Source of the DNA: Bacteroidales bacterium
GTDB lineage: Bacteria > Bacteroidota > Bacteroidia > Bacteroidales > FEN-979
Assembly: GCA_023229525.1 (NCBI GenBank)
Contig: JALNZC010000003.1
Span: forward strand, 96,938-160,937
Length of the DNA stretch: 64,000 bases
Direction of reading: 5' to 3'
This document shows, piece by piece, positions 54,357-62,542 of this stretch. Under the pieces are notes generated by a model. It saw only the letters and a list, made by a program, of their open reading frames with translations, was not told the origin of the DNA and did not search any database. A program made the position numbers and the translations under genes. Every line of letters begins with the position of its first letter. Within the stretch, counting starts at the first letter, position 1.

Positions 54357-56190
54357 TTTTCAGAATAGTGGTTTCAGTTCTTAATACCAAAAAGTAGATA
54401 CCCGGTTTCAAAGGAGATTTATTGAACGAAAAGATATTTTTCCCTGAATAACCCATTCCTGAAAAAAGATCCTTAACCAGTCTGCCATGGTCATCCATGA
54501 GGTTGATGTTTAACGGGGTTGCATCACCAAGGATAAACTCAACTGTAAACTGATCAAAAACGGGATTGGGAAAAACGCTGGGTGACTGAACCTTTTCCTG
54601 AGATTCAATTCCCCATGCATGGTTGTAAACTTCCGCAATCCATGAATCCCAGTGATTTTGCGTATTTCCATACATGCCGCTCATCCATACAACGGGTTTT
54701 GTGCTGTTGTGTTTTCTCCAGGTCCCTGAATAATCACCCCAGCGCTCCGGATCGCCGGTATAATACGCAAATCCTTTACCGGCCTGTACTTCGGTGGATC
54801 CCGACCAGTTAAAATCATCGTCACAATTAACGACCCGAATCGACGGGAAGGTAATTGAACTCGATTTCAGAAAGCCGATCATGACCGATTTATCGGTTGG
54901 GTCATTAGCATATGAAACGACTGAAGGGTAAGCGTAATCAGAACCGTCAAGACCGAATACCGAAGATTGATCAGTCAGGTCCGATACTTTTAACCGGTGA
55001 TAATTGACTCCGCAATAACCGCTAGAAAATTCCGAGTGAAAAACGAAATGCGCAATTCCGTTCAAATAAAATCCGCTTAACATGCGGCAATCATTGGTGT
55101 TGAGTTTAACGGTGGTCCCTTTTTGAAGTGCATTGGGAGCGACTGTATAAGGTGTCACGGTGACCGGATGGTATTCCAGGGTTGGATTTCCTGTCATATC
55201 ATCGGTCAGGTCATAAAACCGGATCACAGAATTATCCGAGGAGGAACTGGCTACAAAATAACATCCCGGTCCATAATTTCCCTGTTGTCCCCACTGTAGA
55301 GATGTAACGGTGAACGGATTTCCCGCGATATTGTGCCAGTATTGCCAGTTAATATTTTGTCCGCTGAACCCGGTAACTTTATTAATCTGATAAATAACCG
55401 ATTGATTGTAGTTCCCGTTATCAAAATACAAATTTCCTGTTATGTAGAGTTCATTATTTGAAACGGCCAGTTTTGGGTAATCAAAGGCGCTTCCGTCGTT
55501 AAGTGGGTTTCCGGAAAGTTTGTAGTACCACCATCCGTCAGCCGGGTTGTTGCTCTTTGAAAAGAAAAGCAGCAACTTCGATTTAAGTGAATTCAGCGGT
55601 GAAACCTGGCAGAAAAAAATAAACCGGTCAGATCCGGAATCGTAGATCACCACGGGATCGCAAACATTTACAATCTGGGTATCATTGATAAAAGAGATCA
55701 GATTGTTATAATATGAAATGTTGCCATTCATATCGGAATATCCGATGGTCGTATTAGCGACGGTGACGATGATCCCTCCGTTGGAAATGGCAATGGAATT
55801 ATCGAGGGGGGAAGTGCCATTGCTGGAATTCCCGGCGAAATTCCTCCCTATTTCAGGTGTCAGGAAAAGGGTCGAATTCTCACTTTGGGTTGATTTGGAG
55901 TTTTCCAGCTGAAGTTTCCGAACCATCCGCTCTTCCTTAAGCTGTTGAACAAGGGGATCCAGATCCGACTTGTGTATAATTGGTGCCGGACTCACGATGG
56001 GCCTCCACTGCAGATCAACAGAAGGATTATTGACAGATCCTGAACACGATACAATAATTTGCGACGAATGGTTACCGGCATTCATGGATTTGGTTTGATC
56101 ATTTTTCTGGATAATGGCTTTTGGGTGCTGGGCCTGGGTGGAAAAAATTATTACCAATGAAACCAAAGATAGGAGCATTGACTTTTTCAT
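54331..56190 (-). CDS. Secreted protein with T9SS type A sorting domain, function unknown
   Basis: A 619-residue exported protein (start at 56190, where MKKSMLLSLVSLVIIFSTQAQ gives a signal peptide; an upstream ATG at 56241 lies inside the promoter). The body holds beta-propeller-like repeats (SNNELYITGNLYFDNGNYNQ and similar), and the C-terminus (SPSVFPNPVFDQFTVEF with GIYFLVLRTE) is a T9SS sorting domain. It stands between sucA and the lipoprotein. Role unknown. Confidence 0.8.
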   Translation of the reverse strand: MKKSMLLSLVSLVIIFSTQAQHPKAIIQKNDQTKSMNAGNHSSQIIVSCSGSVNNPSVDLQWRPIVSPAPIIHKSDLDPLVQQLKEERMVRKLQLENSKSTQSENSTLFLTPEIGRNFAGNSSNGTSPLDNSIAISNGGIIVTVANTTIGYSDMNGNISYYNNLISFINDTQIVNVCDPVVIYDSGSDRFIFFCQVSPLNSLKSKLLLFFSKSNNPADGWWYYKLSGNPLNDGSAFDYPKLAVSNNELYITGNLYFDNGNYNQSVIYQINKVTGFSGQNINWQYWHNIAGNPFTVTSLQWGQQGNYGPGCYFVASSSSDNSVIRFYDLTDDMTGNPTLEYHPVTVTPYTVAPNALQKGTTVKLNTNDCRMLSGFYLNGIAHFVFHSEFSSGYCGVNYHRLKVSDLTDQSSVFGLDGSDYAYPSVVSYANDPTDKSVMIGFLKSSSITFPSIRVVNCDDDFNWSGSTEVQAGKGFAYYTGDPERWGDYSGTWRKHNSTKPVVWMSGMYGNTQNHWDSWIAEVYNHAWGIESQEKVQSPSVFPNPVFDQFTVEFILGDATPLNINLMDDHGRLVKDLFSGMGYSGKNIFSFNKSPLKPGIYFLVLRTETTILKNEKIIIAD

Positions 56191-56210
56191 GGTGATGATT
56201 TTTAAGAAGA

Positions 56211-56242
56211 CAAAGATACCCTGATTACCTTGATAAAACAAA
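56211..56242 (-). promoter_or_regulatory. Promoter of the T9SS cargo gene
   Basis: On the minus strand TTTG (56242-56239), 20 bases, then TATCTTTG (56218-56211), 20 bases before the ATG at 56190. It fixes the choice of start. Confidence 0.6.
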
Positions 56243-56253
56243 ATGATGAAAAT

Positions 56254-59031
56254 CTAGATGATCTGGTCTTCATGTTCTGCGCAATGGAGGCGGCAAGAAC
56301 CGTGAGCAAATTCACAAGTGCATTTGCCAAGCGCTTTTTCGACGATCAGTTTTTGTTGTATTTTATGAAGTCGCGAAGATCCTGTGGCCGGGCTTCCACT
56401 GGCAGGACGTGCAACATGATGGAGTGGTACGGTGTTGAAATTAATGGAAAGATACTTCCATGCACCCATATTGACCGGCTCTTCCTGGACCCATTCCCAA
56501 TGGTTTGCCTTGTTATATCTGGCCAATATGGCATTTAACTGCATCAACGGGAGCGGATACAATTGCTCCAGACGGATGATGGCGGTATCATTGACCTTTT
56601 GCTTTTCTTTTTCTTCAAGGATATCGTAGTAAACTTTTCCGCTGCAAAAAACAACCCTGCGGATTGCAGCGGGATTGGCTGTATTGTCATCAATAACCTC
56701 CCTGAAGCTACCATTAGTAAAATCACCGGGTGCGGAAAGACATCGGGGATTTCTAAGCAGGCTTTTTGGAGTAAAGACCACAAGTGGTTTTCGGAATGGA
56801 TGGCTGACCTGACGTCGTAAAGCATGAAAAAAGCTGGCCGGTGTGGTACAGTTCACAATCTGCATGTTGTGATGACCGCATAACGAGAGAAACCGTTCGA
56901 GACGCGCAGAGGAGTGCTCCGGACCCTGGCCTTCATAACCATGTGGCAACAGCAACACGATCCCGTTCATCACTTTCCATTTATCTTCAGCGCTGCTGAT
57001 ATACTGATCAATGATCACCTGGGCGCCGTTACTGAAATCGCCAAACTGGGCTTCCCATATGGTCAGTCCACTGGGTGTGGCAAAACTGTAACCATATTCG
57101 AAACCAAGCACCCCATATTCCGATAATAAGGAATTGTAAATGCTCATCCTGGCCTGTTCCGGCGATATGTGTGCCAGTGGAATGAATTTTTCTTCGGAAT
57201 CTTCCACGGTAAGCACCGCGTGCCGGTGACTGAAAGTACCACGCTGGCAGTCCTGTCCACTTAATCGAACCGGGTGACCTTCCTTAAGCAATGACCCATA
57301 AGCCAGTAATTCGCCCATTGCCCAATCCAGGCGGCCATTCCCGAGCATGATTTTCCTGTCCTCCTGCATCTTTGTGATCTTCCTGAAAAATGCTTTTCCT
57401 TTCGGTAATTCAGTCAATTTTAGTCCGATATCCATCAAATCGGCTTCGATAATGGCTGTTGTGGGAGAAGTGTCAAAATCAGCCGGAACGGCTTTTCTGA
57501 TCCCTTTCCAGAGGGAATCCAGAAATGGTGTGATATCTCCTTTCTCAATGTCCCGGGCTTCTTCAAACCCCTGATCGAGGATACTGTTGATCTTCGATTT
57601 CAGGGAATCGACATCAAAGGATTTAAGGGTTCCTTCCGCGTTTAATTTTTCAAGGTAGATGTCGAGCGGATCGGGATGTTGTTCGATGATTTTATAAAGG
57701 ATGGGTTGGGTAAAACGGGGTTCATCACTTTCGTTATGGCCATATTTCCTGTAGCCGAGCAAGTCGATAAAAATATCTTTATGAAATTTAGTGCGGAATT
57801 CCATGGCTAACCTCACAGTATAAACTACCGCTTCCACATCGTCGGCATTTACATGAAAAACGGGTGCCTGTATTGTCTTGGCCACATCGGTACAATAGAC
57901 GCTTGAACGACCATCAAGGTAATTGGTTGTGAACCCGATCTGGTTGTTGATCACCAGATGAAGGGTGCCTCCTGTTTTGTATCCTTCCAGTTCGGCCATC
58001 TGCACTAGTTCATAAATGATCCCCTGTCCGGCAATGGAAGCGTCGCCATGGATCAGAATGGGGGCAATCACCGAATGATCTCCCTGAAAGGTATTGTCAA
58101 TGAGTGCCCGGCAAATTCCTTCGACCACCGGATCAACGGCTTCCAGGTGGGATGGATTGGGGGCAAGGATCAATCGAACAGTTTGACCATTGCCAGCAGT
58201 GATTTCATTCGAATAACCAAGGTGATATTTAACATCGCCCAGCAGTTCTTCATCTTCATATTCTTTTCCCTCGAATTCCGAGAAAATCTCGGTAAAGGGT
58301 TTATGCATGATGTTGCCGAGTACGTTCAGCCTGCCGCGATGGGCCATGCCCAGGACAAATTCACGAATTCCCAGTTCGGCTCCTTTCTGTATCGCGGCTT
58401 CGAGCGCCGGGATCAGCGATTCGACACCCTCCAGCGAAAAACTCTTCTGCCCGGAAAATTTTTTATGGATGAATTTTTCGAAAAGAACGGCTTCAGCCAG
58501 TTTTTGAAGGATCAACCGCTTTTCATCAACCATAAATCCAGGGGTGTTCCTGACGGGTTCCATCTTTGAGCGGAACCATTCGACTATTTCCGGATGACGG
58601 ATATATTGGTATTCTACTCCAATTGACTGGCAATAGGTTTGTTTTAAATGATCGATGATCGTTTCAAGCTTCGCATTTCCAATCCCGATCTCTTTCCCGG
58701 CCTGGAAGCTTTTTCCCAATTCCCCGGCAGACAGACCGTAGTTTTCAATGCCGAGCGTTGGCGCGTATTTCCGCCGTGTCCGTACCGGATTTGTCCTGGT
58801 GAACAAATGTCCCCGTTGCCGATAATCGGTAATGAGGTTCATCACCTTAAATTCATTGGGATAGATGAAGGCCTCGCCCTCTTCCGCTTTATAGTTTTTC
58901 TGGCAGAACTCAAATCCTTCGAAAAATTTCCGCCAACTTTCATCAACACTGTCCGGGTTATTTTTAAACCTGGTGAATAACTCATCGATCACCGAATTAT
59001 CGATGGTATTCAAATAAGAAAAATTATCCAT
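56254..59031 (-). CDS. sucA: 2-oxoglutarate dehydrogenase E1
   Basis: Decarboxylates 2-oxoglutarate with thiamine diphosphate and hands succinyl to SucB. The 925 residues show the E1 N-terminal segment (DNFSYLNTIDNSVIDELFTR), the thiamine-site region FVLGMAHRGRLNVLGNIMHKP near residues 232-252, VEGICRALID, GDASIAGQGIIYE and the pyrimidine domain (QFGDFSNGAQVIIDQYIS). The C-terminal SGSPATGSSRLHKIQQKL is usual. ATG 59031 is preferred to an upstream TTG at 59058 that would overlap the promoter. Its E2 partner sucB lies 2 kb downstream. Confidence 0.95.
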   Translation of the reverse strand: MDNFSYLNTIDNSVIDELFTRFKNNPDSVDESWRKFFEGFEFCQKNYKAEEGEAFIYPNEFKVMNLITDYRQRGHLFTRTNPVRTRRKYAPTLGIENYGLSAGELGKSFQAGKEIGIGNAKLETIIDHLKQTYCQSIGVEYQYIRHPEIVEWFRSKMEPVRNTPGFMVDEKRLILQKLAEAVLFEKFIHKKFSGQKSFSLEGVESLIPALEAAIQKGAELGIREFVLGMAHRGRLNVLGNIMHKPFTEIFSEFEGKEYEDEELLGDVKYHLGYSNEITAGNGQTVRLILAPNPSHLEAVDPVVEGICRALIDNTFQGDHSVIAPILIHGDASIAGQGIIYELVQMAELEGYKTGGTLHLVINNQIGFTTNYLDGRSSVYCTDVAKTIQAPVFHVNADDVEAVVYTVRLAMEFRTKFHKDIFIDLLGYRKYGHNESDEPRFTQPILYKIIEQHPDPLDIYLEKLNAEGTLKSFDVDSLKSKINSILDQGFEEARDIEKGDITPFLDSLWKGIRKAVPADFDTSPTTAIIEADLMDIGLKLTELPKGKAFFRKITKMQEDRKIMLGNGRLDWAMGELLAYGSLLKEGHPVRLSGQDCQRGTFSHRHAVLTVEDSEEKFIPLAHISPEQARMSIYNSLLSEYGVLGFEYGYSFATPSGLTIWEAQFGDFSNGAQVIIDQYISSAEDKWKVMNGIVLLLPHGYEGQGPEHSSARLERFLSLCGHHNMQIVNCTTPASFFHALRRQVSHPFRKPLVVFTPKSLLRNPRCLSAPGDFTNGSFREVIDDNTANPAAIRRVVFCSGKVYYDILEEKEKQKVNDTAIIRLEQLYPLPLMQLNAILARYNKANHWEWVQEEPVNMGAWKYLSINFNTVPLHHVARPASGSPATGSSRLHKIQQKLIVEKALGKCTCEFAHGSCRLHCAEHEDQII

Positions 59032-59061
59032 AGGGTATCGCTGTTCCTGGTAATTCAATCA

Positions 59062-59069
59062 CAAAGATA
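59062..59069 (-). promoter_or_regulatory. Putative -7 element of sucA
   Basis: TATCTTTG on the minus strand, 30 bases before the chosen ATG at 59031. No -33 match; it argues against the TTG start at 59058. Confidence 0.4.
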
Positions 59070-59196
59070 GCGCTTCTCTGCGGAAAATGACCAGATTGCG
59101 AGTGCATCTTTTATACTGCGCAACGACAAAATGAATGAGGTAGTTTTTTTAGTTAAAAATGACACAATGTCATGATTTTTAATATGCCCCCGGGAC

Positions 59197-59240
59197 CTTG
59201 GGCTAACCTTAGGTCTACCTTAGGTCAACCTTAAGCCTAT
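59197..59240. repeat. Four degenerate 11-bp units (CTTAGGTCTAC family)
   Basis: CTTGGGCTAAC, CTTAGGTCTAC, CTTAGGTCAAC and CTTAAGCCTAT follow each other without a gap, upstream of sucA. Confidence 0.75.
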
Positions 59241-59282
59241 CGGGTACCTTTTCAGGCAGGTTTCGAAGGTAAAAATATGACA

Positions 59283-59418
59283 GGGTGGCGGGGTGAGAGA
59301 GTGAATGAGTGAATGAGTGAATGAGTGAATGAGTGATTGAAGGAATGAAGGAATGAAGGAATGAAGGAATGAAGGGATGAAGGATAGAAGGATTGAAGGG
59401 TTGAAGGATTGAAGGAGT
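59283..59418. repeat. Octamer array, 17 units (GAGTGAAT to GAAGGAAT family)
   Basis: Units begin GGGTGGCG, GGGTGAGA, then four GAGTGAAT, one GAGTGATT, and about ten of the GAAGGAAT/GAAGGATT type. The 8-bp period is exact and the unit sequence changes stepwise. Confidence 0.9.
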
Positions 59419-59541
59419 GAATGGAGATTCAAAAGGGTTTTATCTGAATTTGTTATCGTTTTGTCCGATTATTTGTGATTTGGTTTATGGTTAATCGGAT
59501 TGCCAAATGAATTTTAAACAGTCACTTATTGCATGGATGCT

Positions 59542-59707
59542 GCACGATTTTCTGAAATGTGAACCTCGGCCCTGACAGTCATTCCCGGGTTAAATATCAT
59601 TCGATAGGTTATGAAACTGTAGGGCCGGTATTTGACAAGGATTTTGGGGTGATGTATTCTTTCAAGTTTCCTGATAATCTTACTTTTGATTATGATTCTT
59701 CCAGATG
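59542..59707. repeat. 166-bp direct repeat, copy A
   Basis: Matches copy B (60557-60722) over its whole length with scattered mismatches and two 1-base indels that cancel. It lies just upstream of the toxin-antitoxin pair. On the minus strand copy A is open for 87 codons, containing MIFNPGMTVRAEVHISE, and looks like a gene remnant. Confidence 0.8.
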
Positions 59708-59764
59708 GACAAGACATTAGGATATTTCCTTCTGAAAATAAAATCAGGATATTGATGAATTCTT

Positions 59765-59772
59765 TAAATTTG
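59765..59772 (+). promoter_or_regulatory. Putative -7 element of the toxin-antitoxin pair
   Basis: TAAATTTG matches TAnnTTTG 15 bases before the antitoxin ATG. No -33 match. Confidence 0.4.
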
Positions 59773-59787
59773 CAGAAAGGAAAAGCC

Positions 59788-60009
59788 ATGAATATTCAAG
59801 CTGAAAAATTGGAACTTGTCAGACTGATCCTGGATACTGACAACCCTAGCGTCTTAGCCTCTATTAAGCGTATATTCTCTAACTCAAATAAAGTTGACTT
59901 TTGGGATAATTTATCCAATTACCAGAAAGAGGAAATCCTTAAAGGGATAGAAGAAATTGAAAAGGGAGAAACGGTAGATTACGGGGAGTTTATCAAAAAA
60001 CATCAGTAA
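59788..60009 (+). CDS. Antitoxin of a type II RelE/ParE-type module
   Basis: A 73-residue small acidic protein (start at 59788; longer frame upstream lies in the direct repeat). It begins MNIQAEKLELVRLILDTDN, then VDFWDNLSNYQKEEILKGIE with an acidic end IEKGETVDYGEFIKKHQ. This matches the pattern of antitoxins paired with ParE/RelE toxins in Bacteroidota, which neutralise the toxin through the C-terminal helix and repress their own promoter. The stop overlaps the toxin start by one base (TAATG). No DNA-binding motif is obvious. Confidence 0.75.
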   Translation: MNIQAEKLELVRLILDTDNPSVLASIKRIFSNSNKVDFWDNLSNYQKEEILKGIEEIEKGETVDYGEFIKKHQ

Positions 60010-60317
60010 TGAATTGGGAAATAAAACTCTCCGGGAGAGCAATGAAGAAACTCGACAATCTCCTCGTTTTTCTTGAGAAAGAATGGTCGACAAAAGTAAA
60101 GAACGATTTTATCCTTAAGCTGAACAAATCCCTGAAACAGATCCAAAAACTTCCTGACAGTTTTCCTGAATCAGAAAAGATAAGAGGTCTGAGAAAGTGT
60201 GTTGTGACCAAACAGACAACGATTTTCTATAAATATTCAGATAAAACGATTGACATTGTCGCGATTTTCGACAATCGACAAGACCCAAAATCTTTGATTC
60301 AAGAAACGAAAGCCTAA
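60009..60317 (+). CDS. Type II toxin of the RelE/ParE family
   Basis: A 102-residue basic protein: MNWEIKLSGRAMKKLDNLL, then EKEWSTKVKNDFILKLNKSL, a beta core ending GLRKCVVTKQTTIFYKY and the C-terminal VAIFDNRQDPKSL. The RFDxRQDP-like end (here IFDNRQDP) is characteristic of ParE/RelE toxins, which block gyrase or cleave mRNA; the sequence does not decide which. It is translationally coupled to the antitoxin. Confidence 0.85.
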   Translation: MNWEIKLSGRAMKKLDNLLVFLEKEWSTKVKNDFILKLNKSLKQIQKLPDSFPESEKIRGLRKCVVTKQTTIFYKYSDKTIDIVAIFDNRQDPKSLIQETKA

Positions 60318-60974
60318 AAAGTTGACGCTCACTTATCAGGCACGATTTTTATAGACGACCAATAAGGCGCCACGGATTTCTCATTTAAATTATTCACTTT
60401 TGATCTCCTACTGAAACGACCTGGTTTTGCCGTCATTGACATTGTACCGCGTCGGGACAGGTTTGAAAAAAGTACCTTTTTGAACCCCTCAGTTTTACTT
60501 TGTTACACATACATCCGGGAACCATGATTTTTTCAAAAGTACAAGCCTTTGGAAAAGCACGATTTTCTGAAATGTGAACCTCTGGCCCTGACAGTCATTC
60601 CCGGTTTCAATATCATTCGGTACGTTATGAAACTGTAGGGCCGGTGTTTGACAAGGATTTTGGGGTGATGTTTTTTTTTAACTCCCTGATAATCTCAATT
60701 TGGATTATGATTCTTCCAGATGTGAGAATTCATAATGTATCTCCTCCGTCTTGAGTTGTTATGTCAATAAATTATTTTTGCGAATATTAGGTTATTGATA
60801 AATTATTTATATTTGAGTAAAATTTTATATTGTAATCTTTTTGACTGGGATAAATTATTGGATTTTTATTATGCAGTTCTAGTCATATAATTTGATATTT
60901 GACAGGGAAAGCGTTGCGTGGAGTGAAGATTTTTAAAATAGCAACCAAATAGCAACATATAAAAACAAGGTATT
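60318..60974. other. Gap of 657 bases with direct repeat copy B
   Basis: Apart from the direct repeat at 60557-60722 I saw no coding frame, RNA gene or promoter that I could support. The stretch from 60730 to 60960 is very AT-rich. Confidence 0.6.
60557..60722. repeat. 166-bp direct repeat, copy B
   Basis: Second copy of the repeat at 59542-59707, 1015 bases away. On the minus strand its frame is broken by two 1-base indels, so it seems the decayed partner. Confidence 0.8.
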
Positions 60975-62450
60975 ATGTGCAATCAACATCATTTTCTGAA
61001 AAGAAGCTGCAAGCTGACGGTTTCAGCCATTCTCGCAATCCCTTTGCTCTTGTCTATGGCGATTTCCACGGCTATGGCAGATAACGTGATATCCAGCGGA
61101 ACCACATTTAAAGTCTTATCCGGGACCACAGTCTTTTCTTCTGAAGGACTTGTGATAAAAAGCGGGGCAACCCTCGATAACGCGGGAACCTTAATCCTGA
61201 AAAAAAATCTGGCCAACGAAAATGTTACGCCAAATTCACTTGGTTCCGGTACAGCTGAATTCTCGGGAACGGTCAATCAAACCATAGGCGGTCAGAACAT
61301 TATTCAAAACCTTACGGTAAACAATGTCACAGGAGTTACAATTGGTGATAATACCACGGTAAATGGTGTCCTGAATTTAACCAATGGCACAATTACCCTT
61401 GGGAGCGACAACCTGCTTCTCGGGCAATTGGCATCCATTGCAGGCACACCATCTGCATCCAATATGATTATCGTAACCGAGACCGGCCAGTTGCGCAAGG
61501 AGTTCCAATCAGGCTTTACCGGTAGTTTCACATTCCCGGTTGGAGATGATAACGGAACATCAGAATATTCGCCTGTTACCCTTAATTTCACCGGGGGAAG
61601 CTTCGCCGCGGGCAATTACGTTGGGGTGAGCCTGAAGAATGAAAAGTACCCCGACGACAACATCACGGGCAATTATCTGAAACGCTACTGGACCATCACC
61701 CAGTCGGGGATCACCGGGTTCACCTGCAATGCCACCTTCCAGTATGTTACTGAGGATGTGACCGGTAACGAAAACGTGATCTCCTGCACCAAAGTGAACC
61801 CGGCGCCATGGATCACATACGGGCTGACCGATGCCATTGCACACCAGTTGGCGGCCACTGGGATCACCACGTTCAGCTCTTTTACCGGGTTGAAGAGTAC
61901 CACGCCTCCGGTCAATCAGGAACTGGTTAACATCACCATTCCGGATGGTGTGACCAATTGTTATGACGCCACACAGGTACTCACCGTTGCAGGCAATGGC
62001 AATACTTTTATCGTAGAAAACAATGGCAGTGTCACACTGGTGGCCGGCAATAAAATATTGATGCTTGCAGGGACAAAGGTCAACAGCGGCGGTTATCTTC
62101 TTGGACGCATCACAACTAGTGGCAACTATTGTGGCGCCACCTTCAACCCGCTTGTTGCCAACAACCAGGATGGAGAAATGCTTGGTATTGAAACAGTAGC
62201 CAAATATCAGTTTTTCAAAGTCTATCCCAATCCGACAAACGATATCATCATCGTCGAGTTGATGGGATCCGTGGCAACAACAACGGCCAATATAACTGTT
62301 TACAACCTGCAGGGCGAAAAACTATTGCAAAAGAGCTTGACCTGCGAATCGATATTGCAGTTCTCGCTTTCAGGAAAACCGGTTGGCATTTACATGGTTC
62401 ATGTGCAATCGGGCGAGCGGAGTGAGATTGCAAAGGTCATTAAAAACTAA
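60975..62450 (+). CDS. Secreted surface protein with T9SS type A sorting domain
   Basis: A 491-residue exported protein (signal peptide through TAMA, residue 35). The first half is beta-helix-like (TFKVLSGTTVFSSEGLVI, then NNVTGVTIGDNTTVNGVL), as in adhesins; a middle domain follows with FTFPVGDDNGTSEYSPVTL. The C-terminus (FKVYPNPTNDIIIVELMG, ending with SGERSEIAKVIKN) is a T9SS type A sorting domain. Ligand unknown. The next gene is another secreted protein, so the two may form a pair. Confidence 0.83.
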   Translation: MCNQHHFLKRSCKLTVSAILAIPLLLSMAISTAMADNVISSGTTFKVLSGTTVFSSEGLVIKSGATLDNAGTLILKKNLANENVTPNSLGSGTAEFSGTVNQTIGGQNIIQNLTVNNVTGVTIGDNTTVNGVLNLTNGTITLGSDNLLLGQLASIAGTPSASNMIIVTETGQLRKEFQSGFTGSFTFPVGDDNGTSEYSPVTLNFTGGSFAAGNYVGVSLKNEKYPDDNITGNYLKRYWTITQSGITGFTCNATFQYVTEDVTGNENVISCTKVNPAPWITYGLTDAIAHQLAATGITTFSSFTGLKSTTPPVNQELVNITIPDGVTNCYDATQVLTVAGNGNTFIVENNGSVTLVAGNKILMLAGTKVNSGGYLLGRITTSGNYCGATFNPLVANNQDGEMLGIETVAKYQFFKVYPNPTNDIIIVELMGSVATTTANITVYNLQGEKLLQKSLTCESILQFSLSGKPVGIYMVHVQSGERSEIAKVIKN

Positions 62451-62454
62451 TTGA

Positions 62455-62502
62455 ACCCACCCCAAACCCCTCCCTTCGCGAAGGGAGGGGCCGGGGGTGG
62501 GT
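62455..62502. repeat. Long GC-rich hairpin in the gap between two secreted-protein genes
   Basis: An inner perfect 24-bp palindrome (62467-62490) is flanked by ACCCACCCC (62455-62463) and GGGGTGGGT (62494-62502). No T tail follows, so it is a palindromic intergenic element rather than a standard terminator, though it could stop transcription. Confidence 0.7.
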
Positions 62503-62542
62503 AATAAAATTTACTGTTCAACCCCACCAAAACCATTTACTC

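Larger units (their letters stand above)
59032..59787. other. Gap of 756 bases with three repeat types
   Basis: Contains the -7 element of sucA, an 11-bp array (59197), an octamer array (59283) and the first copy of the 166-bp direct repeat (59542). No gene is supported; a minus-strand frame of 87 codons at 59526-59789 coincides with the direct repeat and seems a remnant. Confidence 0.6.

Noticed and set aside
59220..59432. Minus-strand frame rich in Ser, Ile, Phe and Leu
   Set aside because: It follows the octamer array exactly and has no start context or homologue pattern.
59526..59789. 87-codon minus-strand frame containing GMTVRAEV
   Set aside because: It coincides with direct-repeat copy A and the second copy is frameshifted; treated as remnant, not a gene.
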